Shown one piece after another: positions 7,232 to 14,082 of a stretch of 32,419 nucleotides of DNA. The DNA lies in the NCBI GenBank assembly GCA_017936745.1, contig JAGBEY010000012.1, positions 1 to 32,419 on the forward strand, read 5' to 3'. Position 1 is the first letter of the stretch. Each line of letters begins with the position of its first letter. The position numbers and the translations under genes were made by a program. The notes below the pieces were generated by a model. That model was not told the origin of the DNA and ran no database searches. It was given only the letters and a program-made list of their open reading frames with translations. This DNA is from Clostridia bacterium. Lineage in GTDB: Bacteria; Bacillota; Clostridia; UMGS1840.

Positions 7232-8428
7232 ATGTTTAAAATCTTTGATGTCATAAAATACGAAGGCAATAACGATACTTTTATATGGAAACACCCTTGT
7301 GAAGATTTTAACTGTCTCACACAGTTAATTGTTCACGAAAACCAAGAAGCTGTTTTTTATATGAACGGGCAGGCTCTTGATTTGTTTGGACCGGGAAGAT
7401 ATACATTGAAAACTCAAAACATTCCACTTATAGGAAAAGTCCTCAACCTTGCAACAGGTGGCTTGAGTCCGTTTCATTGTGAAGTATATTTTATCAATAA
7501 AAGTGAGCAAATGGCTATTAAATGGGGTACGGATAGCCGTGTGCAGTTTGTTGAGCCAACATACAACTTTCCTCTTTCCATCGGTGCTTCGGGTGAAATG
7601 AGTTTGCAGGCTGTTGATAGTAGAAAACTTCTTGTAAAACTCGTTGGAACTGAAGATGATTTATCGCAACCTAAATTGGTGTCATATTTTCGTTCGTTCT
7701 TAATGACAAGAGTTAAGACATACATAGCACAAATAATCAAGTCAGAAAGCATAAATATTTTTGAAATTGACGAAAAATTAGCACAGTTTTCCGATGCGAT
7801 AAAAAATTTTTTGATTACTGATTTTGCGGATTATGGTATATCTCTTGAAACTTTCTTTGTAAACAGAGTAATGAAACCCGATGGCGAGCCTCAATACGAG
7901 AAATTCAAAGAGCTTCATTTTAGACAATATGCAGATATTGCAGAAGCAAAATTGCGTCAACAAACAGAAATTATTGATGCAGAAACGGAAGCACAGAAAA
8001 CTGTTATTGACTCAAAAGCTCAAGCTACCAAGCGTGCTCAAGAGGGATACACATATCAACAGGAACGTGGCTTTGATGTTGCTGAAAAGGTTGCAGAAAA
8101 TGAAGCGGTTGGCGAATTTACCAATATGGGTGTTGGTTTTGGAACAATGGCAGGTGTTGGTGGTGCTGTTGGCGGTATGGTCGGTGGTATGATGAATGAA
8201 GCTATGACTACGGCAACCAATCCTCAAAATCAACCCTCACTTCAACCACAAGCGCAGCTTACTCAGAAATTTTGCGATAATTGCGGCACAAAATTAAATG
8301 AAGGTGCTGATTTTTGCGAAGAATGTGGGACAAAAATTATAAAATCAAACAATACTTGTACCAACTGTGGGTATGTATTTGAGAGGGATAGCAAATTCTG
8401 CCCTAAATGTGGTACAAAAAGGGGTTGA
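7232..8428 (+). CDS. SPFH-domain protein with C-terminal double zinc ribbon (YdjI-like)
   Basis: 398 residues. Residues about 30-260 form an SPFH/band-7 type domain (GQALDLFGPGRYTLKTQN; QAVDSRKLLVKLVGTEDD). A Glu/Gln/Ala-rich coiled coil follows (LRQQTEIIDAETEAQKTVID). Then comes a glycine-rich hydrophobic patch (MGVGFGTMAGVGGAVGGMVG) and a Pro/Gln linker. The end holds two zinc ribbons: CDNCGTK...CEECGTK and CTNCGYV...CPKCGTK. This order matches the YdjI type of SPFH protein, found in Bacillus subtilis beside pspA and other membrane genes. SPFH proteins oligomerise at membranes and organise microdomains. Here it leads an operon with membrane, PH-like and lipoprotein genes, suggesting a membrane-surveillance or stress role (inference). 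The stop overlaps the next start (TGATG). Confidence 0.87.
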   Translation: MFKIFDVIKYEGNNDTFIWKHPCEDFNCLTQLIVHENQEAVFYMNGQALDLFGPGRYTLKTQNIPLIGKVLNLATGGLSPFHCEVYFINKSEQMAIKWGTDSRVQFVEPTYNFPLSIGASGEMSLQAVDSRKLLVKLVGTEDDLSQPKLVSYFRSFLMTRVKTYIAQIIKSESINIFEIDEKLAQFSDAIKNFLITDFADYGISLETFFVNRVMKPDGEPQYEKFKELHFRQYADIAEAKLRQQTEIIDAETEAQKTVIDSKAQATKRAQEGYTYQQERGFDVAEKVAENEAVGEFTNMGVGFGTMAGVGGAVGGMVGGMMNEAMTTATNPQNQPSLQPQAQLTQKFCDNCGTKLNEGADFCEECGTKIIKSNNTCTNCGYVFERDSKFCPKCGTKRG

Positions 8429-9126
8429 TGCAAGTGTCTAAAACATTTAAGGTATATTCGGCAATTTGGGCAATTTGTTTTGCTATGTTTAACATTATTA
8501 CATTTGCAAGTCCTACCTCTATAAATATTTTCACAGGCAGTTTTTGGATAGGGTACTTATTCATTGACATTGCTTTTGCAGGACAATTATATTGCTCTTA
8601 TATTGCTTTTAAAGATGAGAACTTACAAAAAACTTTCTATAATATATCATTAGTATTAGTAAGTTATATTTCATTGGCAGCAATGCTTCTTGCAGGCAGT
8701 TTGTGTATGGTAATACCTTTCTTCCCTTTTTGGTTAAGTGTCGTTATATGCGTGTTGGTAGCAAGTATATCCGCAAGTATAATTCTTGTTACTTGTTTTG
8801 TGATTGATGTTGTTTCGGGTTTAGATACTGAAATTAAAACCAAAACCTTTGCCATAAAAACATTGACTGCTGATGCGGAGCATTTATTATCCGTAGCACA
8901 ATCTTTTGAACTGAAAAAAGAATGCGAAAAAATTTATGAAGCCTTGCGTTACAGCGATCCAATGAGCAATGTGGCTCTTTATGAAATCAACGAACAAATT
9001 CAACGACAATTCAGCTCATTTGAAAATGCGGTTAATTCATCGGATTTGGAGCTTACCATCGCAGATGGCGAAGAATTGTTAAATTTGATTGATAAACGCA
9101 ATAAGCAATGCAGATTGTTGAAATGA
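8428..9126 (+). CDS. Four-helix membrane protein with cytoplasmic helical tail
   Basis: 232 residues, family not recognised. The ATG at 8428 shares its A with the SPFH stop and has AAAGGGG upstream, so translation is coupled. Four hydrophobic segments occupy about residues 9-27, 34-60, 70-95 and 98-128 (for example FSVYSAIWAICFAMF-like start, then IGYLFIDIAFAGQLYCSYIA). The last 100 residues are charged and helical with repeated E/K heptad-like stretches (AEHLLSVAQSFELKKECEKI). The tight coupling to the SPFH gene suggests the two proteins act together at the membrane. The B. subtilis ydj operon also pairs an SPFH protein with small membrane proteins, but I cannot claim homology from sequence alone. 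Confidence 0.82.
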   Translation: MQVSKTFKVYSAIWAICFAMFNIITFASPTSINIFTGSFWIGYLFIDIAFAGQLYCSYIAFKDENLQKTFYNISLVLVSYISLAAMLLAGSLCMVIPFFPFWLSVVICVLVASISASIILVTCFVIDVVSGLDTEIKTKTFAIKTLTADAEHLLSVAQSFELKKECEKIYEALRYSDPMSNVALYEINEQIQRQFSSFENAVNSSDLELTIADGEELLNLIDKRNKQCRLLK

Positions 9127-9229
9127 CAGAAAATGAGATATTATAATTTTTTTACAATTACATTTGAAAAAACATAGTTGATAAGGCAAAAGCCTTTTCA
9201 TAAATAAAATTAACATTGGAGGAACAGTT

Positions 9230-10981
9230 ATGAGCCAAGAAAAAACAACAGCATCAACAGTATGTGCTAACTGCGGTGGACAGCTTGAAATTGATGCAAC
9301 ACAAGAAACTATTGAATGTCCATATTGTGGCACCGACTATTCTGTTAGTGATTTGCTGAATGATAGTGATGCAGTCAAAATAGAAAAAATCAAGTCTAAA
9401 ACACAAAAAGACATTGAGATGGGTAAGTTAGAACACGAAAAGGAAAAAGCAAAAATACAGGAAGAAAAAGATAGCGTTGCGGCTTTCAAAAAGAGTAAAT
9501 TCAGTAAAGTTCTGATTGGTTTTGCTATATTTGGACTTTTATGTATAATGACGGGCTTTAGAGACGGAAGAATAATGGCAGGTCTTACTGCGGTAGTTAT
9601 GACTGCATTATTTATAGGTTCTTGGCTTATGGGTATGAAGATAATTAAAGAACCAAAAAAAGGCGTTCGTATATTATCTGCGATAATTGCTTTTGTATTG
9701 ATTATTCCGTATTTCAGTTTTTATAATGCCAGCCCTGACAGAACAGAAAAGTTTGCTTGGAGCGATATGGAACTATATGAAGTGTTGCCAGAGCCATATT
9801 CAAACGTTGGCGAAATCGTATCAAATTCAGAAACTTCTTTAAGTATCTATGTACATAAGATTTCAAAAGTGCAGTATAAAGAGTATCTGAAAGAATGCGA
9901 AGATATGGGCTATACCATTGATGCTGACAAATCAGAAATGAACTATTCTGCATATAATCAAGATGGTTATAAACTCTCTTTATGGTATAACGAAAGTGAT
10001 GAAGAATTGCACATAGGTTTAGATGCTCCATTAGAAATGTCCGAAATACAATGGCCTAACAGTGCGATAGCAAAATTATTACCTGTACCAAAATCGAATA
10101 TTGGTAATATATCTTGGGAAAATTCAGGTGGCTTTGTAATTAAGGTTGGTAATACTACCATTGAAGATTTCAAAGCGTATGCTGATGCTTGTTCAAACAA
10201 TGGCTTTAATGTTGATTATCAGAAAGGCGATAATTACTATTATGCAGATGATAGCAACGGAAATCACATTTCATTGAACTATGAAGGCAACAACATAATG
10301 ACAGTTCATGCAACAGCAGCAGACGGTGAAAGCGAAGATGACACTTCATCTGTTGATGCTTTTGTATTGATTGCAGGAGAAGCCGGCGAATATGGGGAAT
10401 TGTTCACAGTTAATAAAGGCAATGAATTTGAAGAAACCTATTATGTATATCGCATTCCTGCAGGAACATATAAAGTTACAAATGTTGGCGATTATATGAG
10501 TCAAGTTAATGTTTATAGTGACGAATTAAAGAAAACCGAAGAAGGTTGGGATGAATACGCAGAAACCTTTGCTGTAGAGTTATTAGATGTAAATAAATCT
10601 ACCACTATTACTATTGGCGAAGGTCAGCACATACATATAGATGAGCCTTCAGAGTTCAAATTTGAAATGCAATCAAGCGGTGCAAAGGAAGAAACAAAGA
10701 AAGATACTTCATCAGAAGATGGTATAAGTTCTGATTTCAAGGCTGCAATGGATAGTTACGAAAAATTCTTTGATGAATATGTTGCCATTATGAAAAAGTA
10801 TGCAAATAATCCAAGTGATATGAGCATACTCGGAGATTATACTAAGTATATGGGCAAATATGCTCAAATGATGGAAGATTTTGAAAAATGGGAAAGTGAA
10901 GATATGAATGCTGCTGAGACGGCTTACTATCTTGAAGTTCAAGGCAGAATTACAAAGAAGTTGCTCGAAGTGGCACAGTAA
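9230..10981 (+). CDS. Zinc-ribbon membrane protein with duplicated extracellular domain (DUF6591-like)
   Basis: 583 residues; ATG 9230 after GGAGGA. Domain order: a TFIIB-type zinc ribbon at 12-37 (CANCGG...CPYCGT), a charged coiled coil at 48-85, and three membrane helices at about 94-112, 117-137 and 145-163. An outer region follows, containing two copies of a roughly 90-residue unit starting at YEVLPEPYSNVGEI and AKLLPVPKSNIGNI. Both units end in a GYxL/GNHISL strand. Then come a beta-rich segment with YRIPAGTYKV and an acidic linker. The C-terminal helical domain contains NNPSDMSILGDYTKYM. That last domain recurs in the lipoprotein gene at 11385. The protein resembles those annotated with DUF6591, with moderate certainty. 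The ribbon should face the cytosol, possibly near the SPFH ribbons, and the repeats the outside: a plausible membrane sensor (inference). Confidence 0.84.
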   Translation: MSQEKTTASTVCANCGGQLEIDATQETIECPYCGTDYSVSDLLNDSDAVKIEKIKSKTQKDIEMGKLEHEKEKAKIQEEKDSVAAFKKSKFSKVLIGFAIFGLLCIMTGFRDGRIMAGLTAVVMTALFIGSWLMGMKIIKEPKKGVRILSAIIAFVLIIPYFSFYNASPDRTEKFAWSDMELYEVLPEPYSNVGEIVSNSETSLSIYVHKISKVQYKEYLKECEDMGYTIDADKSEMNYSAYNQDGYKLSLWYNESDEELHIGLDAPLEMSEIQWPNSAIAKLLPVPKSNIGNISWENSGGFVIKVGNTTIEDFKAYADACSNNGFNVDYQKGDNYYYADDSNGNHISLNYEGNNIMTVHATAADGESEDDTSSVDAFVLIAGEAGEYGELFTVNKGNEFEETYYVYRIPAGTYKVTNVGDYMSQVNVYSDELKKTEEGWDEYAETFAVELLDVNKSTTITIGEGQHIHIDEPSEFKFEMQSSGAKEETKKDTSSEDGISSDFKAAMDSYEKFFDEYVAIMKKYANNPSDMSILGDYTKYMGKYAQMMEDFEKWESEDMNAAETAYYLEVQGRITKKLLEVAQ

Positions 10982-10993
10982 GGGGGTGTAAGA

Positions 10994-11371
10994 ATGATTG
11001 ATTTTAATAATGCAAGTTTTATTAAACTGAACATGGTTGGCAATGACGCTTTTAGTTCACAAATAATGCCGATTTTAATTGATGGAGAAACAATTCTTTC
11101 CTCATACAAAGGTATTAGAGATGGTGTTGTATTTACCAACAAAAGAATAATTGCTATAAATGTTCAAGGTATTACAGGAAAAAAGAAAGATTTCACATCA
11201 ATGCCTTACAGTAAAATTCAAGTTTATTCTGTTGAAACAAGTGGCGTGTTTGATATGGATAGCGAATTAGAATTATGGTTTTCCGGCGTTGGCAAGGTTA
11301 AATTTGAGTTCACAAGTAATTCAAATGTATCTGAAATCTGCAAATCAATTTCAAATTTTGTATTAAAATAA
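10994..11371 (+). CDS. Bacterial PH-like domain protein
   Basis: 125 residues, one compact domain. The pattern DGETILSSYKGIRDGVVFTN, then KRIIAINVQGITGKKKDF, then SMPYSKIQVYSVETSG, followed by DSELELWFSG and a C-terminal helix, is that of the bacterial pleckstrin-homology fold (bPH_1, YvbH-like). These proteins form rings or membrane-peripheral assemblies; the ligand is usually unknown. There is no signal peptide or membrane helix. ATG 10994 has AAGGGGGTG just upstream and starts 13 bp after the previous stop. PH-like genes recur in bacterial membrane-stress operons together with zinc-ribbon and PspA/SPFH genes, consistent with this context. Confidence 0.82.
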   Translation: MIDFNNASFIKLNMVGNDAFSSQIMPILIDGETILSSYKGIRDGVVFTNKRIIAINVQGITGKKKDFTSMPYSKIQVYSVETSGVFDMDSELELWFSGVGKVKFEFTSNSNVSEICKSISNFVLK

Positions 11372-11384
11372 TGGAGGTTTTACA

Positions 11385-11822
11385 ATGAAAAAATTATTAT
11401 CAATAGTATTAGCGTTAACTTTAGTATTGGCATTAGCCGCTTGCGATGGTGAAACAAACAATGATGTAGAGAGCAATAATGATGTATCCTCTATCGAAAC
11501 ATCAAACGATGTTGAAAATTCTGCAGAGAACAATGAAGAAGCTCCTGCAGAAACTTCTTCTGATGCAGAGTGGAAACAGTTCTTAAAGGAATATGAGGAT
11601 TGGGTTGATGAGTATATTGAAATCACAAAAAAATATAAAGACAATCCTTCTGATATGTCAATTTTGTCTGATTATACAGATATGATGACAGAGATGACCG
11701 AATGGACAAGCAAGACCGAAGATATGGAAAAAGAATTAGAAAATGCTTCTCCTGCGGAATTGGCAGAATATTCTGCTGAACTTGCAAGAATTGCAGGAAA
11801 ACTTGCAAAAGCAGCATACTAA
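11385..11822 (+). CDS. Lipoprotein sharing the C-terminal domain of the 583-aa protein
   Basis: 145 residues. The N-terminus is a type II signal peptide: MKK, hydrophobic LLSIVLALTLVLALAAC, with lipobox LAAC. The mature lipoprotein begins at Cys20. An Asn/Glu/Ser-rich linker reaches about residue 60. The rest is a helical domain with KKYKDNPSDMSILSDYTDMM, which aligns with KKYANNPSDMSILGDYTKYM of the protein encoded at 9230-10981. Both then end in a Glu-rich helix, ELARIAGKLAKAAY here and EVQGRITKKLLEVAQ there. So the operon encodes the same outer-face domain twice, once tethered by a lipid and once on a multi-pass receptor. ATG 11385 has GGAGG upstream and starts 13 bp after the previous gene. 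Confidence 0.86.
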   Translation: MKKLLSIVLALTLVLALAACDGETNNDVESNNDVSSIETSNDVENSAENNEEAPAETSSDAEWKQFLKEYEDWVDEYIEITKKYKDNPSDMSILSDYTDMMTEMTEWTSKTEDMEKELENASPAELAEYSAELARIAGKLAKAAY

Positions 11823-11847
11823 ATAGTGGTATAGGAGGGATTTATTT

Positions 11848-12264
11848 ATGAGAAGCAAAGCATTACTTGTATCAAATATTTTAGCAACGCTGTATTCCGC
11901 AACTCTGTTATGGATATTTGGTGGAGCTATAATTGAAGCAGGCGGTTTAGATTACATTGGATATTGGCAGCAGTATTTTGATTTAGTTTTCGAGTTGGCA
12001 GGTTTTTCTGCTACAGCAGAAATTGTTTTAACTATTGTAATTTTATTGTTGGTACATATAGGGGCATTTGTTTTAGGTGCGGTATTTGGTTGGATAGCTT
12101 ATCTATCAAAGAAAAGCGGTTTAGCAAAATTTGCTGCAACTTTATATCTTATCGGAACTATTTGTTTCCCGATATATGTTTTCTTTGGGCTTCCCCTCAC
12201 AATCATTGGTTTTGTAGCAGGTGGAAAACAGAAGAAAATTAACAAAGCCGTTGTCGGTGCGTAA
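11848..12264 (+). CDS. Small multi-pass membrane protein, last gene of the SPFH operon
   Basis: 138 residues with four hydrophobic segments: about 7-30, 42-75, 76-95 (IGAFVLGAVFGWIAYL) and 98-128 (KFAATLYLIGTICFPIYVFF, then GLPLTIIGFVAGG). A basic tail, KQKKINKAVV, follows. No domain recognised; the end resembles many short DUF membrane proteins of Clostridia. ATG 11848 is preceded by GGAGGG and lies 25 bp after the lipoprotein gene. A terminator follows 16 bp after its stop, closing the seven-gene operon that starts at 7034. Confidence 0.78.
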   Translation: MRSKALLVSNILATLYSATLLWIFGGAIIEAGGLDYIGYWQQYFDLVFELAGFSATAEIVLTIVILLLVHIGAFVLGAVFGWIAYLSKKSGLAKFAATLYLIGTICFPIYVFFGLPLTIIGFVAGGKQKKINKAVVGA

Positions 12265-12280
12265 AATAACTATAAATCAT

Positions 12281-12310
12281 AAGGGTATGCCATTGCTTTG
12301 GCGTACCCTT
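12281..12310 (+). terminator. Terminator of the SPFH operon
   Basis: An 11-bp stem, AAGGGTATGCC (12281-12291) with GGCGTACCCTT (12300-12310), one wobble pair, and an 8-nt loop. ATTTTG follows, a modest U-tract. Position right after the last operon gene supports the call. Confidence 0.78.
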
Positions 12311-12314
12311 ATTT

Positions 12315-12429
12315 TGTGGAACGATAGAAGCTCATTTTTCAAGGGTGGCAATATCATTTCATGCTTCTGCATATTTTCGCCTCTTAAAACGGCAAATAAA
12401 GGGCGATTTCACACCTTTATCGTTCCACA
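12315..12429. repeat. 115-bp unit bounded by 12-bp perfect inverted repeats
   Basis: TGTGGAACGATA (12315-12326) and TATCGTTCCACA (12418-12429) are exact inverted copies. No ORF lies inside. It could be a small non-autonomous insertion or a long-range RNA stem; no clear target duplication is visible. Confidence 0.5.
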
Positions 12430-12507
12430 TAAAGCCTTGTGCATAAGGCTGTAAATATGAACACAAACATAGGCGTGATTTTATTGCCGCCTGTTTTGTT
12501 CATAAGA

Positions 12508-12559
12508 AAAAAGCAAGCTATCGAATCGGAGCATTTACCGATACGGCAGTTTGCTTTTT
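12508..12559. terminator. Hairpin with terminator features on both strands
   Basis: The outer stem AAAAAGCAA (12508-12516) pairs with TTGCTTTTT (12551-12559), and the inner stem ATCGG (12525-12529) with CCGAT (12538-12542). It probably insulates the oriT region from the SPFH operon. The neighbouring bases 12430-12507 hold only a short hairpin, AGCCTT with AAGGCT, and 12593-12612 another, TTCAAGGC with GCCTTGAA. No gene is seen in 12265-12887. Confidence 0.6.
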
Positions 12560-12686
12560 GTATTTATCCGAAAATGGATTTGAGGATAAATATTCAAGGC
12601 GGAAGCCTTGAATGAGCATAGTAAAATTTGTGCGGTGGTAACAAAATTTGCTATGCGTTAAGGGAGTCCAGAGGGAAAGTCTGGCA

Positions 12687-12724
12687 CACTTCTTTGCTTG
12701 CAAAGTGTAGTGTGTTACACCTTT
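12687..12724 (+). other. oriT: Origin of transfer (oriT) of the pMV158/MobV type
   Basis: The segment contains TAGTGTG followed by TTA at 12708-12717, the nick motif known for the pMV158 relaxase MobM (cut after the last G, 12714/12715). It is flanked as in pMV158 by two overlapping hairpins. One is upstream: CACACT and CTTTGC pairing with GCAAAG and AGTGTG (12687-12714). The other spans the nick: AAAGTGTA (12702-12709) with TACA-CCTTT (12716-12724), one base bulged. The element encodes a MobV relaxase at 15461-16411, the expected partner. It lies about 2.7 kb from that gene, farther than usual. Confidence 0.87.
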
Positions 12725-12741
12725 ACCGACGGGGCGGGTGT

Positions 12742-12832
12742 GAAAATATGTTGCTCGCCGTTTTTGAGCAATATATTTTCGCAGACGACAAAATTACAAA
12801 AGGGTGGTCGTCTGCCGTGATGGTGGCAGACG
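12742..12832. repeat. Cluster of three strong hairpins next to oriT
   Basis: Hairpin 1 pairs 12742-12756 with 12766-12780 (GAAAATATGTTGCTC, 15 bp with one wobble). Hairpin 2 pairs GCAGACGAC (12781-12789) with GTCGTCTGC (12807-12815). Hairpin 3 pairs CGTCTGCC (12809-12816) with GGCAGACG (12825-12832) and shares bases with hairpin 2, so the two exclude each other. Such structures suit a single-strand replication origin, further relaxase contacts or a switching RNA. Confidence 0.65.
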
Positions 12833-12887
12833 GTCAGCCTTGCAGTAATTTGTGAAGTCGGTAAACGGTGTACGCACCCACAGAGGA

Positions 12888-13922
12888 TTACATATATTTC
12901 CCCAAGCCGTGTTTCTCCATAAGAGCGTCAATCTCACAACGCATATCAAGATACCACATATCAAATGTACCAAAATCCAATGTGCCTTCTTTAACCTGTT
13001 TTTTCATTATGCTTGCAACTCGCTTAAATTCCTCATATGCTTCCTGCAGTTCAGCAAGTGCCTTTCCGCTTATCCCCCTTTTAATTGCTTTCTGTATTCG
13101 GTTGTACCAATACATCTTTTCGTTTCGGTATGTTCTTTCATAATCTAAATCACGGGTAGCTTTGTCATATTTCTCTTTGTTTTTCTTCTGCTGTATTTTA
13201 CGGCATTTTGCAGAACAAATAGTAGTTTTATTCAAATCCGGCGAAAGAAACAGTTTTTTACATACTTTGCAATAGCTGAAATATTTATGGTTGTCATATA
13301 TGTTTTTCAGATAATATGCAAGTAATGGCATAACAGCAAAATCCGTAGCAGCAAATTCCGTTGTATGTTGAAGCGATGCAACATACAAGGTTTGCACCGG
13401 AAACAGAAAATAATCGTACAGCATATCAGCAAGAGGATTTTCGGGTGTCATCTTCTGCCATTCCAAAATTTCGTGTATAAGATGATGACGGAAAGGCAAG
13501 GTCAGGTATTCCACTCTGTCCATTCCGTTATAACCTGAATCCTTTTCTTTTATGGCTCTTAAAAGATGATTGTATTCCTCCCATAATTTTAACGCAATAT
13601 ATTTCAGCACAGGATTTTCATTTGCATATAATTTCTCTATCATAGAGATAATATTTGCTCTGTTTTCCTTTTTTGTGTTCAAAATCATCACTCTTACATC
13701 AACAAAAAAGTTCACATTCGGTTGTATGTCAAGCAGAAGTGAGCCGAAAGGTCTTGTTTTCTCGTAAATTATTTTATCTTTTTTTGCACCTCTTAAATAT
13801 CTGTTGACATATTCAAAATCGCCTATGATAATATGCTCTTTTTTCTTCTTTTGGTCTAAATTTATTGCTATTACGGCATTTTTGAACTGTGGTATGTTCG
13901 GCATATCCAAATTCTTTTTCAA
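12888..13922 (-). CDS. DUF6076-like protein with C-terminal zinc finger
   Basis: 344 residues from a TTG at 13922, chosen because AGAAGGTG ends 6 bp before it; the in-frame GTG at 13931 would overlap that ribosome site. The N-terminal two thirds is helical with no recognised motif (LYANENPVLKYIALKLWEEY; EYLTLPFRHHLIHEILEW). Residues about 220-250 hold a zinc-binding CKVCKKLFLS...CSAKCRKIQQKK, followed by a basic helical tail. It fits proteins annotated as DUF6076, often seen on clostridial mobile elements, function unknown. The zinc finger and basic tail suggest nucleic-acid binding (inference). It is transcribed opposite to the rest of the element, from its own promoter back to back with the Rep gene. 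Confidence 0.75.
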   Translation of the reverse strand: MKKNLDMPNIPQFKNAVIAINLDQKKKKEHIIIGDFEYVNRYLRGAKKDKIIYEKTRPFGSLLLDIQPNVNFFVDVRVMILNTKKENRANIISMIEKLYANENPVLKYIALKLWEEYNHLLRAIKEKDSGYNGMDRVEYLTLPFRHHLIHEILEWQKMTPENPLADMLYDYFLFPVQTLYVASLQHTTEFAATDFAVMPLLAYYLKNIYDNHKYFSYCKVCKKLFLSPDLNKTTICSAKCRKIQQKKNKEKYDKATRDLDYERTYRNEKMYWYNRIQKAIKRGISGKALAELQEAYEEFKRVASIMKKQVKEGTLDFGTFDMWYLDMRCEIDALMEKHGLGKYM

Positions 13923-13977
13923 GTGTAACACCTTCTTTTTATGTGAATTGTATTTTTAGTCTTATTCCATTAGTTAA

Positions 13978-14006
13978 AGTATATACCAAAAGCCTTTACA
14001 AGTCAA
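13978..14006 (-). promoter_or_regulatory. Promoter of the DUF6076-like gene
   Basis: On the minus strand, TTGACT (14006-14001), a 17-bp spacer and TATACT (13983-13978). The predicted start near 13971 leaves a leader of about 50 nt. Confidence 0.82.
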
Positions 14007-14020
14007 GTTTTTTGTGATTT

Positions 14021-14061
14021 AATCGAACTGTAATCGTTGCAACATTACAATTCGATTTTTT
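14021..14061 (+). terminator. Terminator/attenuator in the leader of the Rep-like gene
   Basis: AATCGAACTGTAAT (14021-14034) pairs with ATTACAATTCGATT (14044-14057) at 13 of 14 positions, loop 9 nt, followed by six Ts (14056-14061). It ends only 7 bp before the ribosome site AAGGAGG (14068-14074). A terminator at this spot would cut transcripts short before the replication gene, as in attenuated plasmid rep genes. Confidence 0.75.
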
Positions 14062-14082
14062 GCTTGTAAGGAGGTAAATGCA

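Noticed and set aside
12628..13148. Open frames over oriT and opposite the DUF6076-like gene
   Set aside because: They cross hairpins and oriT or shadow the DUF6076-like gene; no start signals.
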